Source: UBA10427 sp003500135 (GTDB lineage Bacteria > Bacteroidota > Bacteroidia > Cytophagales > Cyclobacteriaceae). Taken from it: DNA of 32,177 bases. Positions 7,540 through 16,092 of the stretch are shown here, one piece after another. Numbering within the stretch: position 1 is the first letter of the stretch; each line of letters starts with the position of its first letter. The stretch lies in the NCBI GenBank assembly GCA_963966275.1, contig CAWZYQ010000031.1:1-32177 (forward strand), in the 5' to 3' direction. The notes under the pieces were generated by a model, which ran no database searches, was not told the origin of the DNA, and worked only from the letters and a program-made list of their open reading frames with translations. The translations under genes and the position numbers were made by a program.

Positions 7540-9227
7540 TTTATTCCTTTTTTCTTTTTTCTGGAAACCAGAAACTCCTCGGCTTGTTTCAGGTCAAGGC
7601 AATTAAATGTGCGATCTTTTGTCAGACCACCTTTTCTGCCTGTAATTACACCATATTTCATATGATCAATACCGCCAGTTTCATGTGCATCCGGATTGAT
7701 ACTCAGCATTACACCTTCATCAAGCGCCATGCGTATCCATCTCCAGTCGATATCGAGCCGCCAGGGATTGGCATTGATCTCAATAATCACATCGTTTTGA
7801 GCACATGCCTTAATTATGGCTTTGTGGTCAACAGGATAGCCTTCCCTTCTTAATAGTAATCGGCCGGTCATATGGCCCAGCATTGTTGTGAATGGGTTTT
7901 CAATAGCCCTGACCAGGCGCGTGGTAGCTTTTTTGACATCCATGCTTAATGACGAATGAATGGAAGATACAATAAAATCAAACTTTTGAAGTATCTCGTC
8001 ATCATAGTCGAGACTACCATCGGCCAATATGTCAGATTCTATACCTTTGAAAATTTTAAAGGGAGACAGTTTTTTATTTATTTCGTCTATTTCATCAAGC
8101 TGTTTTTCAATCTGATGAGGTTGCAAGCCACTGGCATAATATGCTGATTGACTGTGGTCAGACAAACCGAAATACTCTAAATTCCGCTCTTTACATGCCT
8201 GGGCCATTTCTTCTATACTGTTTTTGCCATCGCTGTAGGTGGAGTGATTATGCATACATCCTTTTATATCGGAAAGCTCAATTAGGTTATTGGACCCCAG
8301 GTCCTCAGGCCACTCGCGTATCTCAGGTACCGGACAGGATAGATCGAAGGCTTCGTACACCTCATTTTCATTTTTCCATTTTTTCGAGTGCATTATATTG
8401 AAAAGATGTTGGCCATCTTTATTTAAGGTTGGCAAATGCGCAGGACTGGCAGTTAATGCGACCAGATTACCAAAATATTGTGATGGCTGACATATTCTGA
8501 TGAGGACAGGTAATTTATGAGGTGTCCATATGCCATAAAACGTATAAGGCCCTGACTTTTCGTTAACAGGTTCCAACTCATCATGATCTGTAAGGTAATC
8601 CATGATTTTGGCTGGTTGATCTGATGCGATCAAATATTCTAATTGGGATATGACCTCGCATTTTCTTCTTAACTCACCGGTAGGGCTAATTTGTAAACCT
8701 TGCCAATGGCTTTTGAGCTGAACCAAAAATTCATCGGAGAGAGGTTCGGCGTCAGCATATCTCTTTTTGCCCCTGTTTTCAATCAAATAGATAAGCGCTG
8801 TTTTGATGTTTTCCTGTGTTTTGGCGCCAAATCCTTTTAGTTTGGCAATTTCACCATTTTCAGCAGCCTCCAGTAGTGCCTCAGCGTTGTCTATTTTGTG
8901 TTCGATCCACAGGTTTCTAAGTTTCTTGGGCCCGATGCCCTTTAAATCGAGTAATTCGACTATTCCATCAGGGGTTTTTTCCAAAAGCTCGCTAAGTGCC
9001 GTTAAAGCATCCGTTTCACAAATTTCCACTATCTGACGAGCCAGGCCCTTGCCTATACCTGCCATAGCCTGCAAGTCCCCTTCACTACGACCACACAATG
9101 CTATCGATTGTTGTTCAATATTCAATACTGCATTTTGCATAGCGCGCACTTTAAATGCGTTAGCTTCGTGAAGTTCCATTAATTGAGCGGTTTTTTTGAA
9201 AATGCGGGCAATATCTTTATTTGTCAT
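7536..9227 (-). CDS. PolX-like HhH/PHP protein with degenerate polymerase site
   Basis: Bacterial family-X polymerase-like protein, 563 residues, the usual PolX length. Helix-hairpin-helix DNA-binding motifs lie near residues 54-63 (AMAGIGKGLA), 94-102 (DLKGIGPKK) and 130-136 (LKGFGAK). The polymerase core is recognisable by GELRR (184-188), but the paired metal-binding Asp positions read QLE (195-197) and the third reads VLIR (241-244), so no catalytic carboxylate triad is visible. The C-terminal PHP phosphoesterase is well kept: HNHSTYSDG (326-334), SDHS (356-359), E397, H424, GH at 451-452 and NPDAH (511-515). The likely activity is therefore PHP nuclease or phosphatase at DNA ends rather than gap-filling synthesis. 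It is first of a two-gene unit with the GT9 gene and is divergent from the EVE gene. Confidence 0.88.
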   Translation of the reverse strand: MTNKDIARIFKKTAQLMELHEANAFKVRAMQNAVLNIEQQSIALCGRSEGDLQAMAGIGKGLARQIVEICETDALTALSELLEKTPDGIVELLDLKGIGPKKLRNLWIEHKIDNAEALLEAAENGEIAKLKGFGAKTQENIKTALIYLIENRGKKRYADAEPLSDEFLVQLKSHWQGLQISPTGELRRKCEVISQLEYLIASDQPAKIMDYLTDHDELEPVNEKSGPYTFYGIWTPHKLPVLIRICQPSQYFGNLVALTASPAHLPTLNKDGQHLFNIMHSKKWKNENEVYEAFDLSCPVPEIREWPEDLGSNNLIELSDIKGCMHNHSTYSDGKNSIEEMAQACKERNLEYFGLSDHSQSAYYASGLQPHQIEKQLDEIDEINKKLSPFKIFKGIESDILADGSLDYDDEILQKFDFIVSSIHSSLSMDVKKATTRLVRAIENPFTTMLGHMTGRLLLRREGYPVDHKAIIKACAQNDVIIEINANPWRLDIDWRWIRMALDEGVMLSINPDAHETGGIDHMKYGVITGRKGGLTKDRTFNCLDLKQAEEFLVSRKKKKGIN

Positions 9228-9320
9228 GATTAGCTTTGGATTTTGAACCTAAAGGGAAACACAATTTGCCTTGTTTTTTTGTTAATCAATATGTTGTGAT
9301 TAAATTAAAAACAAAACTAC

Positions 9321-9728
9321 ATGAAATATTGGCTTGTTAAAACTGAACCGAAATCATATAATTGGGATGATCTGGTAGCTAAAAAGCGGGATCATTGGGA
9401 CGGTGTAAGGAATTATCAGGCCAGGAATTTCATGAAGGAAATGAAAAAAGGTGATGAAGCCCTTTTTTATCATAGTGGCAAAAAGAGGGAAGTAGTAGGA
9501 GTGGTGAAAATAATTGCTGAAGCATATCAGGACCCCACAACCCATGATGACAGGTGGGTAGCTGTGGATGTAGAACCAAAGCTAGCTCTTAAAATTCCGG
9601 TTTCGCTGAAGATGTTGAAATCAGACCATCGATTCGCTGAAATGCTACTTTTTCGCAATAGCCGTTTATCAGTAATGCCCGTAGAGGAATTCCAATTTAA
9701 TTCAATCGTTTCTCTGGGATTACGTTAA
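9321..9728 (+). CDS. EVE domain-containing protein
   Basis: Single-domain EVE protein (PUA-like fold) of 135 residues. The family opening MKYWLVKTEPKSYNWDDL, followed by HWDGVRNYQARNFM, and the FYHSGKKREVVGVVKI strand pair are diagnostic. EVE domains bind modified bases in DNA or RNA, and several are found with restriction or modification systems; stand-alone versions such as this are widespread in bacteria and are related to human THYN1. The length is complete for the family. It is divergent from the PolX-like gene across 93 bases, and the next gene follows by 17 bases, so both may be cotranscribed. The ligand is not known. Confidence 0.9.
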   Translation: MKYWLVKTEPKSYNWDDLVAKKRDHWDGVRNYQARNFMKEMKKGDEALFYHSGKKREVVGVVKIIAEAYQDPTTHDDRWVAVDVEPKLALKIPVSLKMLKSDHRFAEMLLFRNSRLSVMPVEEFQFNSIVSLGLR

Positions 9729-9745
9729 AAGAAGTGGAGGTTTTT

Positions 9746-11257
9746 ATGAAGTATATTACAATATTTCTATTTCTTGGATTAGCTACGCAAAGTATTGCCC
9801 AGGTCAGCCAACCGAACAGGCTTGAAATTGAACTAAAGAACTATGAGCAAAAATTTTTGGTGGTATCGGCTGAGGAAAGAGGTTTGATATTAACCCGTCA
9901 GGTACAAAACACAGAAACCCGTCGTGAGAATAAGTATGAAGTATACCACATCGATACGGCTTTTAATATTGAATATCATGATTTTTTATTCGTGGAAACC
10001 AAATTCACGCTTAAAGGGTATGATGTGTTCGATGAGCAATTTTACATGCTTTTCGAATACATGGGCAGCAGGCCGGAGTTTTACCTTGTCAGAATGAACC
10101 TGATCGATTACAGTATTAATACATTCCAGTTTGAAAGCCAGTTGCCATTGGCGCTTACTGAGTTTGAAATCATTGAAAACACTATTGTCCTGGGTGGCTT
10201 TGTAAACTCCAGGCCAACAGTGGTCACCTACTTTTTTGGCGAAAATAAGCCAAAGGTTTTACCGGGTTTTTACAACAATAAAAGTGAGCTACTGCAAATT
10301 GAAATGGAAGACGACAAAGGCGTATTTCATACCATTAGTGCTTTTAAAACTGATCGGGGCCGTAAAGCGCTCAACCTGAAAACATTTGATACCAATGGAA
10401 ATACAGTTAAAGACATTAATATAGACCCTACCGATGACTACAGCCTTTTGTACGGCAGGGCTACTTCTTTGAAAGGGGAAGCTCTTTTGGTGACAGGTAC
10501 TTACACTAAAAAAAGGCTGGATATGTCGAGGGGGTTATTCATAGCCAGGGTCAATCCCAATGGTGAATATGTGATCAATTATTACAACTTCGCTGATCTG
10601 AAAAACTTTTTCAATTATATGAAAGCGAAAAGGGAAAAGCGGGTCAGGGAGCGCATAGAAAGACGAAAGATCAAAGGCAAAAAAAATAAGTTCAATTACA
10701 GGTTACTGGTTCATGATATTGTTGAACGAAATGGAAGATTTATAATGGTCGGAGAGGCGTATTATCCCAAATACAGTTATAATAGTTTTTACGCGGGCTC
10801 CTTTTCCTATGGCAATCCCTATAACAATAATTACGGCCAAATTTTTGATGGCTACAAATACACCCATGCCGTGGTAATTGGTTTTGATAGAAGGGGCCGC
10901 CTAATGTGGGACAATAGCTTTGAAGTTAATGATGTGGTGAGCTGGACGCTGGATCAATATGTCCATGTAAGTCACAAGAAAGATAAAACGGCCCTTTTAT
11001 ACTTATATGACAACGAAATACGTACTAAAATTATTGAAAAGGATGACGTAGTCGAGGGTAAGTCTTTCGATGAATTGAAATTGAGCTTCGATTATGATGA
11101 AGTGAAAAATGATAGCGGCAGGGAATATGGTGGACTGGAAGACTGGTATGACAATACCTTTTATGCGTATGGCGTACAAAACCTAAGCAATAAACGCGAT
11201 AGGGGAGTGAAGTTAAACCGGGAAGTTTTCTTTATCAATAAGATAATTTATGAGTAA
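9746..11257 (+). CDS. Exported protein of unknown function
   Basis: 503-residue exported protein that I do not recognise. The ATG at 9746 gives an ideal signal peptide (MKYITIFLFLGLATQSIAQ). A GTG 12 bases upstream belongs to a GGAGG-type ribosome site (9736-9740) and is unlikely to be the start. The mature part is made mostly of beta-strand-like segments with an irregular repeat feel, as in propeller-type proteins, but no clear repeat unit. A very basic stretch (KREKRVRERIERRKIKGKK) lies near residues 295-315, next to a Tyr/Asn/Gly-rich loop (NPYNNNYGQ). I see no clear type IX sorting domain at the C-terminus. It has no informative partner: EVE precedes it and pyrR follows after 59 bases. 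Confidence 0.7.
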   Translation: MKYITIFLFLGLATQSIAQVSQPNRLEIELKNYEQKFLVVSAEERGLILTRQVQNTETRRENKYEVYHIDTAFNIEYHDFLFVETKFTLKGYDVFDEQFYMLFEYMGSRPEFYLVRMNLIDYSINTFQFESQLPLALTEFEIIENTIVLGGFVNSRPTVVTYFFGENKPKVLPGFYNNKSELLQIEMEDDKGVFHTISAFKTDRGRKALNLKTFDTNGNTVKDINIDPTDDYSLLYGRATSLKGEALLVTGTYTKKRLDMSRGLFIARVNPNGEYVINYYNFADLKNFFNYMKAKREKRVRERIERRKIKGKKNKFNYRLLVHDIVERNGRFIMVGEAYYPKYSYNSFYAGSFSYGNPYNNNYGQIFDGYKYTHAVVIGFDRRGRLMWDNSFEVNDVVSWTLDQYVHVSHKKDKTALLYLYDNEIRTKIIEKDDVVEGKSFDELKLSFDYDEVKNDSGREYGGLEDWYDNTFYAYGVQNLSNKRDRGVKLNREVFFINKIIYE

Positions 11258-11294
11258 AAACTCCTTCCGTTCATGGCAAGTCAAGCCAATTTTT

Positions 11295-11302
11295 TATATT
11301 TG
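11295..11302 (+). promoter_or_regulatory. Candidate -7 box of the pyrR-pyrB promoter
   Basis: TATATTTG is a full match to TAnnTTTG, ending 14 bases before the pyrR ATG. A TTC at 11270-11272, 22 bases upstream, is the best -33 candidate and has one mismatch. The predicted leader is only about 8 bases, which leaves no room for a PyrR attenuator. Confidence 0.4.
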
Positions 11303-11316
11303 CCGCATACAAGGCC

Positions 11317-11859
11317 ATGAATAAAAAGCTCATATTAGATCAGGACTTGCTGAAACTTACCGTCAGTCGCCTTTGTCAGCAACTGATAGAAAACCATGCG
11401 AATTTTTCGGCTTCAGTTCTGTTGGGTTTGCAACCCAGGGGAATATTTTTGGCCAATCGCATAGCAGCAGAGCTGGGGAAGGAGCTTAAAAAAGACATTA
11501 ATTTAGGATATCTCGACATCACTTTCTATCGCGACGACTTCAGACGACGCGATACACCGATTGTGGCCAATGAAACCCAAATAGATTTCATTATTGAAAA
11601 TAAGCGCGTCATACTTATTGACGATGTATTATATACTGGCAGAAGTGTAAGAGCGGCGCTGGATGCCATGATAGCTTTTGGCAGGCCGGCTGAGGTAGAG
11701 TTGTTGGTGTTGATTAACAGAAAATATGGCCGTGACCTTCCGATCGAGCCCAAATATGTAGGGCGAACAGTAAATACCCTGGAGTCGCAACGTGTTGATG
11801 TAGGATGGTCGGAACAGGGTAAAAGAAAAGACAATGTTTGGTTAGTCAATAAAGCTTAA
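11317..11859 (+). CDS. pyrR: PyrR, pyrimidine operon regulator / uracil phosphoribosyltransferase
   Basis: Type I phosphoribosyltransferase of 180 residues, the same size as the well-studied PyrR proteins. The PRPP-binding motif VILIDDVLYTGRSVRAALDA is intact, preceded by the LGYLDITFYRDDFRRRD segment that is characteristic of PyrR rather than of Upp or Hpt. In Gram-positive bacteria PyrR binds pyr mRNA in response to UMP and also makes UMP from uracil and PRPP. Here it directly precedes pyrB, which fits a regulatory role, but the short leader does not show an attenuator, so the salvage activity may dominate. The stop lies 6 bases before the pyrB ATG. Confidence 0.93.
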   Translation: MNKKLILDQDLLKLTVSRLCQQLIENHANFSASVLLGLQPRGIFLANRIAAELGKELKKDINLGYLDITFYRDDFRRRDTPIVANETQIDFIIENKRVILIDDVLYTGRSVRAALDAMIAFGRPAEVELLVLINRKYGRDLPIEPKYVGRTVNTLESQRVDVGWSEQGKRKDNVWLVNKA

Positions 11860-11865
11860 TTGCGC

Positions 11866-12798
11866 ATGTCGGAACTTAGTGTTAATCATCTCCTTGGAAT
11901 TAAAAACCTGACTTACGATGATCTTCAATTGATTTTTGAAATAGCCGACCAATTTAAGGAGGTGATCAACCGGCCGATCAAAAAAGTGCCTTCCCTGCGT
12001 GATATCACGATTGCGAATGTGTTTTTCGAAAATTCAACACGCACCAGATTATCCTTTGAACTGGCTGAAAAGCGACTTTCCGCTGATGTGATTAATTTCT
12101 CTTCATCGAGCAGTTCGGTAAAAAAGGGTGAAACCTTGCTGGATACCGTGAACAATATTTTGGCTATGAAAGTGGACATGATCGTGATGAGGCATCCAAG
12201 CCCCGGGGCGCCACATTTTTTGGCCAAACATATTAAAGCCAATATTGTAAATGCCGGAGACGGCACACATGAGCATCCGACACAGGCATTGTTGGATACT
12301 TTCTCTATCCGTAGCAAACATACATCATTTGAAGGGCTCAAAGTGGCCATCATTGGTGACATTTTACATTCCAGAGTGGCAATTTCGAACATATTCGCTT
12401 TGAAAAAGCTTGGCGCCGAAGTTATGGTGTGTGGACCAAACACTTTGATCCCTAAGTTCATCCATACTTTAGGTGTTCAGGTAGAACTGGACGTAATGAA
12501 AGCCTTGCAATGGTGTGATGTGGCAAATGTATTGCGAATCCAACTGGAGCGTCAACAAATAAAATACTTCCCTTCTACCAGGGAGTATTCACTCTACTAT
12601 GGCATTAATAAAGCCATGCTGGATTCTCTTGACAAAGAGATCACGATTATGCACCCTGGCCCAATCAACAGGGGCGTTGAACTTGCCTCAGATGTTGCTG
12701 ACTCCGATCATTCAATTATTCTTGATCAGGTCGAAAACGGAGTGGCCATACGAATGGCAGTGTTATATTTATTGGCTTCAGTGCGTTCCAATCAATAA
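11866..12798 (+). CDS. pyrB: Aspartate carbamoyltransferase catalytic subunit
   Basis: Catalyses carbamoyl phosphate + aspartate to carbamoyl aspartate, the committed step of pyrimidine synthesis. The 310-residue length fits the catalytic chain. Visible motifs are the carbamoyl-phosphate site FENSTRTRLSFELA, SSSVKKGETLLDT (the loop contributed by the neighbouring subunit), RHPSPGAPH, NAGDGTHEHPTQALLD and HPGPINRGVE. A TTG two codons earlier (11860) directly abuts the pyrR stop; I prefer the ATG. No regulatory chain gene pyrI follows; the next gene is on the opposite strand, 5 bases away. It is cotranscribed with pyrR. Confidence 0.95.
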   Translation: MSELSVNHLLGIKNLTYDDLQLIFEIADQFKEVINRPIKKVPSLRDITIANVFFENSTRTRLSFELAEKRLSADVINFSSSSSSVKKGETLLDTVNNILAMKVDMIVMRHPSPGAPHFLAKHIKANIVNAGDGTHEHPTQALLDTFSIRSKHTSFEGLKVAIIGDILHSRVAISNIFALKKLGAEVMVCGPNTLIPKFIHTLGVQVELDVMKALQWCDVANVLRIQLERQQIKYFPSTREYSLYYGINKAMLDSLDKEITIMHPGPINRGVELASDVADSDHSIILDQVENGVAIRMAVLYLLASVRSNQ

Positions 12799-12803
12799 CT
12801 GCC

Positions 12804-14030
12804 TTAAAACCTTGGCGCCAACAAAATATTCAGGTCATGGTTAGGCATATTTAATTTTCTCCCCATATCTGCATTCGTAAGATTGCCTTTGAAGGTATAT
12901 ATGCCTTTCAGAAACCAGGAGTGTGCATATATCATTTCTTCAATGCCGCCGGCTTCAGCAGCCTGTACAAATATCGGGGTGAAAATATTACTGAACGCCG
13001 CTGTGGCGGTTCGCGCAACTCGTGAGGCAATGTTGGGCACACAATAGTGTACAATACCATACCGGCTGAATACAGGCTTGAGGTGTGTGGTCATTTCCGA
13101 GGTTTCAAAGCATCCTCCCTGATCAATACTGACATCGATAATTACGGCTCCGGGCTTCATTTGAGAAACCCATTCTTCGGGCACAAAAAACCTTTGCCGA
13201 CCTTTCTCCAGCCGAATGGCGCCGATTACAACATCTGCACTTTTCAATGCTTCAAGTAACCTTACTGAATCAAGACTACTAGTGTAAATCTGCTGTCCGA
13301 TTATGTGCTTCAATCTCCTTAGTTTATAAAGATGATTGTCGAAAACCTGCACTTCAGCCCCAAGTCCCAAAGCCGACCTGCATGCATATTCAGCCACCGT
13401 ACCAGCCCCCAGTATCACAACTTTGGTCGGGGGCACACCGGTGATACCCCCAAGAAGAATGCCTTTGCCTTCCTTGCTGCTACTTAAATAATCTGCCGCG
13501 ATGCTCATTACCGAGCATCCGGCAATTTCACTCATGGCCCTTACAACGGGCATACCCCCTACTTTGTCTTCGATTAGTTCGTAACCGATCGCGGTGATCT
13601 TTTTCTTATTGAGTTTGTCAATATATGTTTTTCGTATATTGGTCAATTGAAGCGCTGAAATTAAGGTAGACCCCGATGAGATCAGGTTTATTTCTTCGCT
13701 GTTGGGCGGTTCTACCTTTAAAACCACATTAGCTTTATAAAGCTCTTCTTTGGAGTAAATGATTCTGGCTCCTGCCTCACTAAAATCAGAATCAGAATAG
13801 TTGGAAGGCTTTCCCGCTTCGCTTTCCAACCAAATTTCATGCCCGTTATTTACGAGTACTTCCACTCCTCCGGGAGTCAAAGCCAACCGGTTTTCCTGAT
13901 AGTCCGTTTCCTTGGGTATGCCTATAAATAAAGACTTTTTGCCCTTCTTTATTTTAACCATCGATTCCTGTGGGTAAAGTTGACTTTCTTTGGCCAACTC
14001 CTCAAAACCAGTATTTGGCTTATCAGTCAT
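12804..14030 (-). CDS. ald: Alanine dehydrogenase
   Basis: NAD-dependent interconversion of L-alanine with pyruvate and ammonia. The 408-residue protein has the AlaDH/PNT N-terminal domain (IGIPKETDYQENRLALTPGGVEVL) and the Rossmann domain (VVILGAGTVAEYACRSALGLGA), then VIIDVSIDQGGCFETSE and HYCVPNIASRVARTAT, all typical of Ald. About 35 residues precede the conserved IGIPKE start, longer than the classical 370-380 residue enzyme; this extension (GFEELAKESQLYPQE) seems usual for Bacteroidota members. Its start overlaps the end of tsaE by 8 bases, placing it last in a porX-tsaE-ald transcription unit. It converges on pyrB with a 5-base gap. Confidence 0.9.
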   Translation of the reverse strand: MTDKPNTGFEELAKESQLYPQESMVKIKKGKKSLFIGIPKETDYQENRLALTPGGVEVLVNNGHEIWLESEAGKPSNYSDSDFSEAGARIIYSKEELYKANVVLKVEPPNSEEINLISSGSTLISALQLTNIRKTYIDKLNKKKITAIGYELIEDKVGGMPVVRAMSEIAGCSVMSIAADYLSSSKEGKGILLGGITGVPPTKVVILGAGTVAEYACRSALGLGAEVQVFDNHLYKLRRLKHIIGQQIYTSSLDSVRLLEALKSADVVIGAIRLEKGRQRFFVPEEWVSQMKPGAVIIDVSIDQGGCFETSEMTTHLKPVFSRYGIVHYCVPNIASRVARTATAAFSNIFTPIFVQAAEAGGIEEMIYAHSWFLKGIYTFKGNLTNADMGRKLNMPNHDLNILLAPRF

Positions 14031-14472
14031 TTTTTGTAGCTGTTATTGTTCTGCTGCCGTCCTCATTAAGAACAATAGCGATTTTTAAATATTGGTCCGG
14101 CAAAAGAGTCGGGATTTTCGCCGGCCATTCAATTAAACAAATATAACCAGATTGGAAATATTCTTCCACACCAATATCAAAAGCCTCTTTTTCGGAATCG
14201 ATGCGATAGAAGTCGAAGTGATAAACCAGGTCGTCTTGGCCGGTTAAATATTCATTGACAAGGGCAAAAGTTGGGCTGTTCACCTGGTCTAGCACATTGA
14301 GCGCCTCACATACGGCCTTAATCAATGTAGTTTTACCAGCGCCCATATCGCCATCGAAAAGCCAAATATTCAGGTCATCCGCAAAGCTGATCAACTGATC
14401 GGCCAATTCGGGTAAATCTGTAATTGACTTTGAATGGTATTGAATTGATTGGTTTACCTCTTTTTCTTTCAC
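14023..14472 (-). CDS. tsaE: TsaE, tRNA threonylcarbamoyladenosine biosynthesis ATPase
   Basis: P-loop ATPase needed for the t6A37 modification of ANN-decoding tRNAs, acting with TsaB, TsaC and TsaD. At 149 residues it is the usual size. Motifs: Walker A GDMGAGKTTLIKAVCEAL, SPTFALVNEY (the TsaE switch region), FHFDFYRI-like YHFDFYRID, and CLIEWPAKI in the Walker B position. The GTG start is 9 bases after the porX stop, and its end overlaps the alanine dehydrogenase start by 8 bases, so all three are very likely cotranscribed. The pairing with porX seems to be structural rather than functional. Confidence 0.92.
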   Translation of the reverse strand: MKEKEVNQSIQYHSKSITDLPELADQLISFADDLNIWLFDGDMGAGKTTLIKAVCEALNVLDQVNSPTFALVNEYLTGQDDLVYHFDFYRIDSEKEAFDIGVEEYFQSGYICLIEWPAKIPTLLPDQYLKIAIVLNEDGSRTITATKND

Positions 14473-14481
14473 AACTATCCC

Positions 14482-16041
14482 TTAAACGGCTTTCGAAGTT
14501 AAAGAAATAATTGGAATTATCATTTCCTCCATAGACAAACCCCCATGCTGGAAAGTGTCGCTGTAGTATTTGACATAATGATTATAGTTGTTGGGATAGG
14601 CAAAAAAGTAATCTTCAACTGAAAAAACATAAGCCGAAGAAACGTTGGGTTTAGGCAAATGAAGCAGTTCGGGTTTTCTTGAAACGAAGACTTTTTCTTC
14701 TTCAAACCCCAGGTTTTTGCCCACTTTGAACCTAAGGTTCGTGTTGGTATTACGGTCACCAATAATTCGAAATGGTTTTTTTACGCGTGTTGTGCCATGA
14801 TCGGTAGAGATGATCAATTTTACGGGCTTATCGGCAAGCGCTCGTAAAAGATCAAATAATGGGGAATGCTCAAACCACGACCGGGTCAGTGATCGATAAG
14901 CCGATTCATCCGGCGCCAGTTCGCGAATCACTTCCATTTCGGTGCGCGCATGAGAGAGCATATCTACAAAATTATATACGATCACGCTAAGGTCATTATT
15001 CAGGAGGTTATTTGCACCTTCAACCAGGTTCTTGCCTTGTGACTGATTTTTTATTTTATGGTAGACATGTTTAATATTCAGCCTGTTTCGTTCAATCTGC
15101 TTGGCCAAAAACTTGTCTTCATTGTTGTTTTTTCCTTCCTCCGAATCTTCATCTACCCATAAGTTCGGATAGTTTTTTTTCATCTCAAGTGGTAAATACC
15201 CTGAGAAAATCGCATTTCGCGAATAGGCCGTAGTAGTAGGTAGGATAGAATAATAATGCGACTCCCGATCGACATTAAAATAATCTTTGATCATAGGTTG
15301 AATTATCTTCCACTGGTCCAGCCGAAGGTTGTCAATTAAAACAAATACAAGCGGAAGCTCATTTGAAAGTTCAGGGAAAACCCTCTTTTTCATTAATTCA
15401 TGAGAAAGTAATGGCCTGCCAACGTCCGGATCATTCAACCAACTTTCATAATTTTCCTTTACGTATTTGGTAAAATTGGCATTTGCTTCACTCATTTGCA
15501 TTTGGAGCACTTCTTCCATTTCATCGCTTTTGGCAGCTTCTATCTCTAACTGCCAGTACACCAGTTTTTTATAAATATCTACCCATTCTTCATGATCCAG
15601 ATAATCGTTGAAAGCCATGCTTAGGTTTCTGAAATCCTGCTGATAGCCCATATTGGTCCTTTCACTCACCAGCCTTTTGTTATCCAGTATTTTTTTAACG
15701 GAAAGCAGTATCTGGTTAGGGTTAAGGGGCTTAATAAGGTAATCCGCTATTTTTGAACCGATTGCCTCTTCCATCAGATGTTCTTCTTCACTTTTGGTGA
15801 TCATCACCACAGGAATATCAGGGCGGAATGATTTAATCTGACTTAAGGTTTCCAGACCCGTCATTCCGGGCATATTTTCATCAAGAAAAATCACATCAAA
15901 ACCTTGATTTTCGCAGGCTTCAATGGCTTCCGGGCCACTGGTCACCTCTGTAATGTCATAGCCCTTTTTATTGAGAAACAGGACATGGGGTTTGAGCAGT
16001 TCGATTTCATCGTCGGCCCATAAAATATTATATCTTTGCAT
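14482..16041 (-). CDS. porX: PorX-type response regulator with PglZ domain (type IX secretion control)
   Basis: Response regulator of 519 residues. The receiver domain (1-120) has the acidic pair D10/D11, phospho-acceptor D54 (IFLDENMPG), the switch Thr in VVMITK and the Lys in YLIKPL. A helical linker (about 130-200) leads to a PglZ domain of the alkaline-phosphatase superfamily with FVLIDNLRLDQWK, PTTTAYSRNAIFSG (the nucleophile-region Thr) and STDHGTTR. PorX proteins work with the kinase PorY and the ECF factor SigP to control type IX secretion genes, and the PglZ domain has been shown to be a zinc-dependent oligonucleotide phosphodiesterase. This implies that the host has a T9SS, although no secretion components lie in the window. 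It is first of the porX-tsaE-ald unit and is divergent from the HD gene. Confidence 0.93.
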   Translation of the reverse strand: MQRYNILWADDEIELLKPHVLFLNKKGYDITEVTSGPEAIEACENQGFDVIFLDENMPGMTGLETLSQIKSFRPDIPVVMITKSEEEHLMEEAIGSKIADYLIKPLNPNQILLSVKKILDNKRLVSERTNMGYQQDFRNLSMAFNDYLDHEEWVDIYKKLVYWQLEIEAAKSDEMEEVLQMQMSEANANFTKYVKENYESWLNDPDVGRPLLSHELMKKRVFPELSNELPLVFVLIDNLRLDQWKIIQPMIKDYFNVDRESHYYSILPTTTAYSRNAIFSGYLPLEMKKNYPNLWVDEDSEEGKNNNEDKFLAKQIERNRLNIKHVYHKIKNQSQGKNLVEGANNLLNNDLSVIVYNFVDMLSHARTEMEVIRELAPDESAYRSLTRSWFEHSPLFDLLRALADKPVKLIISTDHGTTRVKKPFRIIGDRNTNTNLRFKVGKNLGFEEEKVFVSRKPELLHLPKPNVSSAYVFSVEDYFFAYPNNYNHYVKYYSDTFQHGGLSMEEMIIPIISLTSKAV

Positions 16042-16092
16042 AGCTTTCAGGATGATAGTTCAAATAGTTAAGTCAAAGTAATCAATAGTAAA

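Noticed and set aside
9734..9745. GTG at 9734 as the start of the exported protein gene
   Set aside because: It lies within a GGAGG-type ribosome site, and the ATG at 9746 gives the proper signal peptide.
11274..11295. Hairpin TGGC/GCCA followed by a T tract as terminator before pyrR
   Set aside because: The stem is only 4 base pairs with a 7-base loop, and it overlaps the likely pyrR promoter.
11925..12461. 178-codon open frame on the minus strand inside pyrB
   Set aside because: It is a shadow of the clearly conserved pyrB frame.
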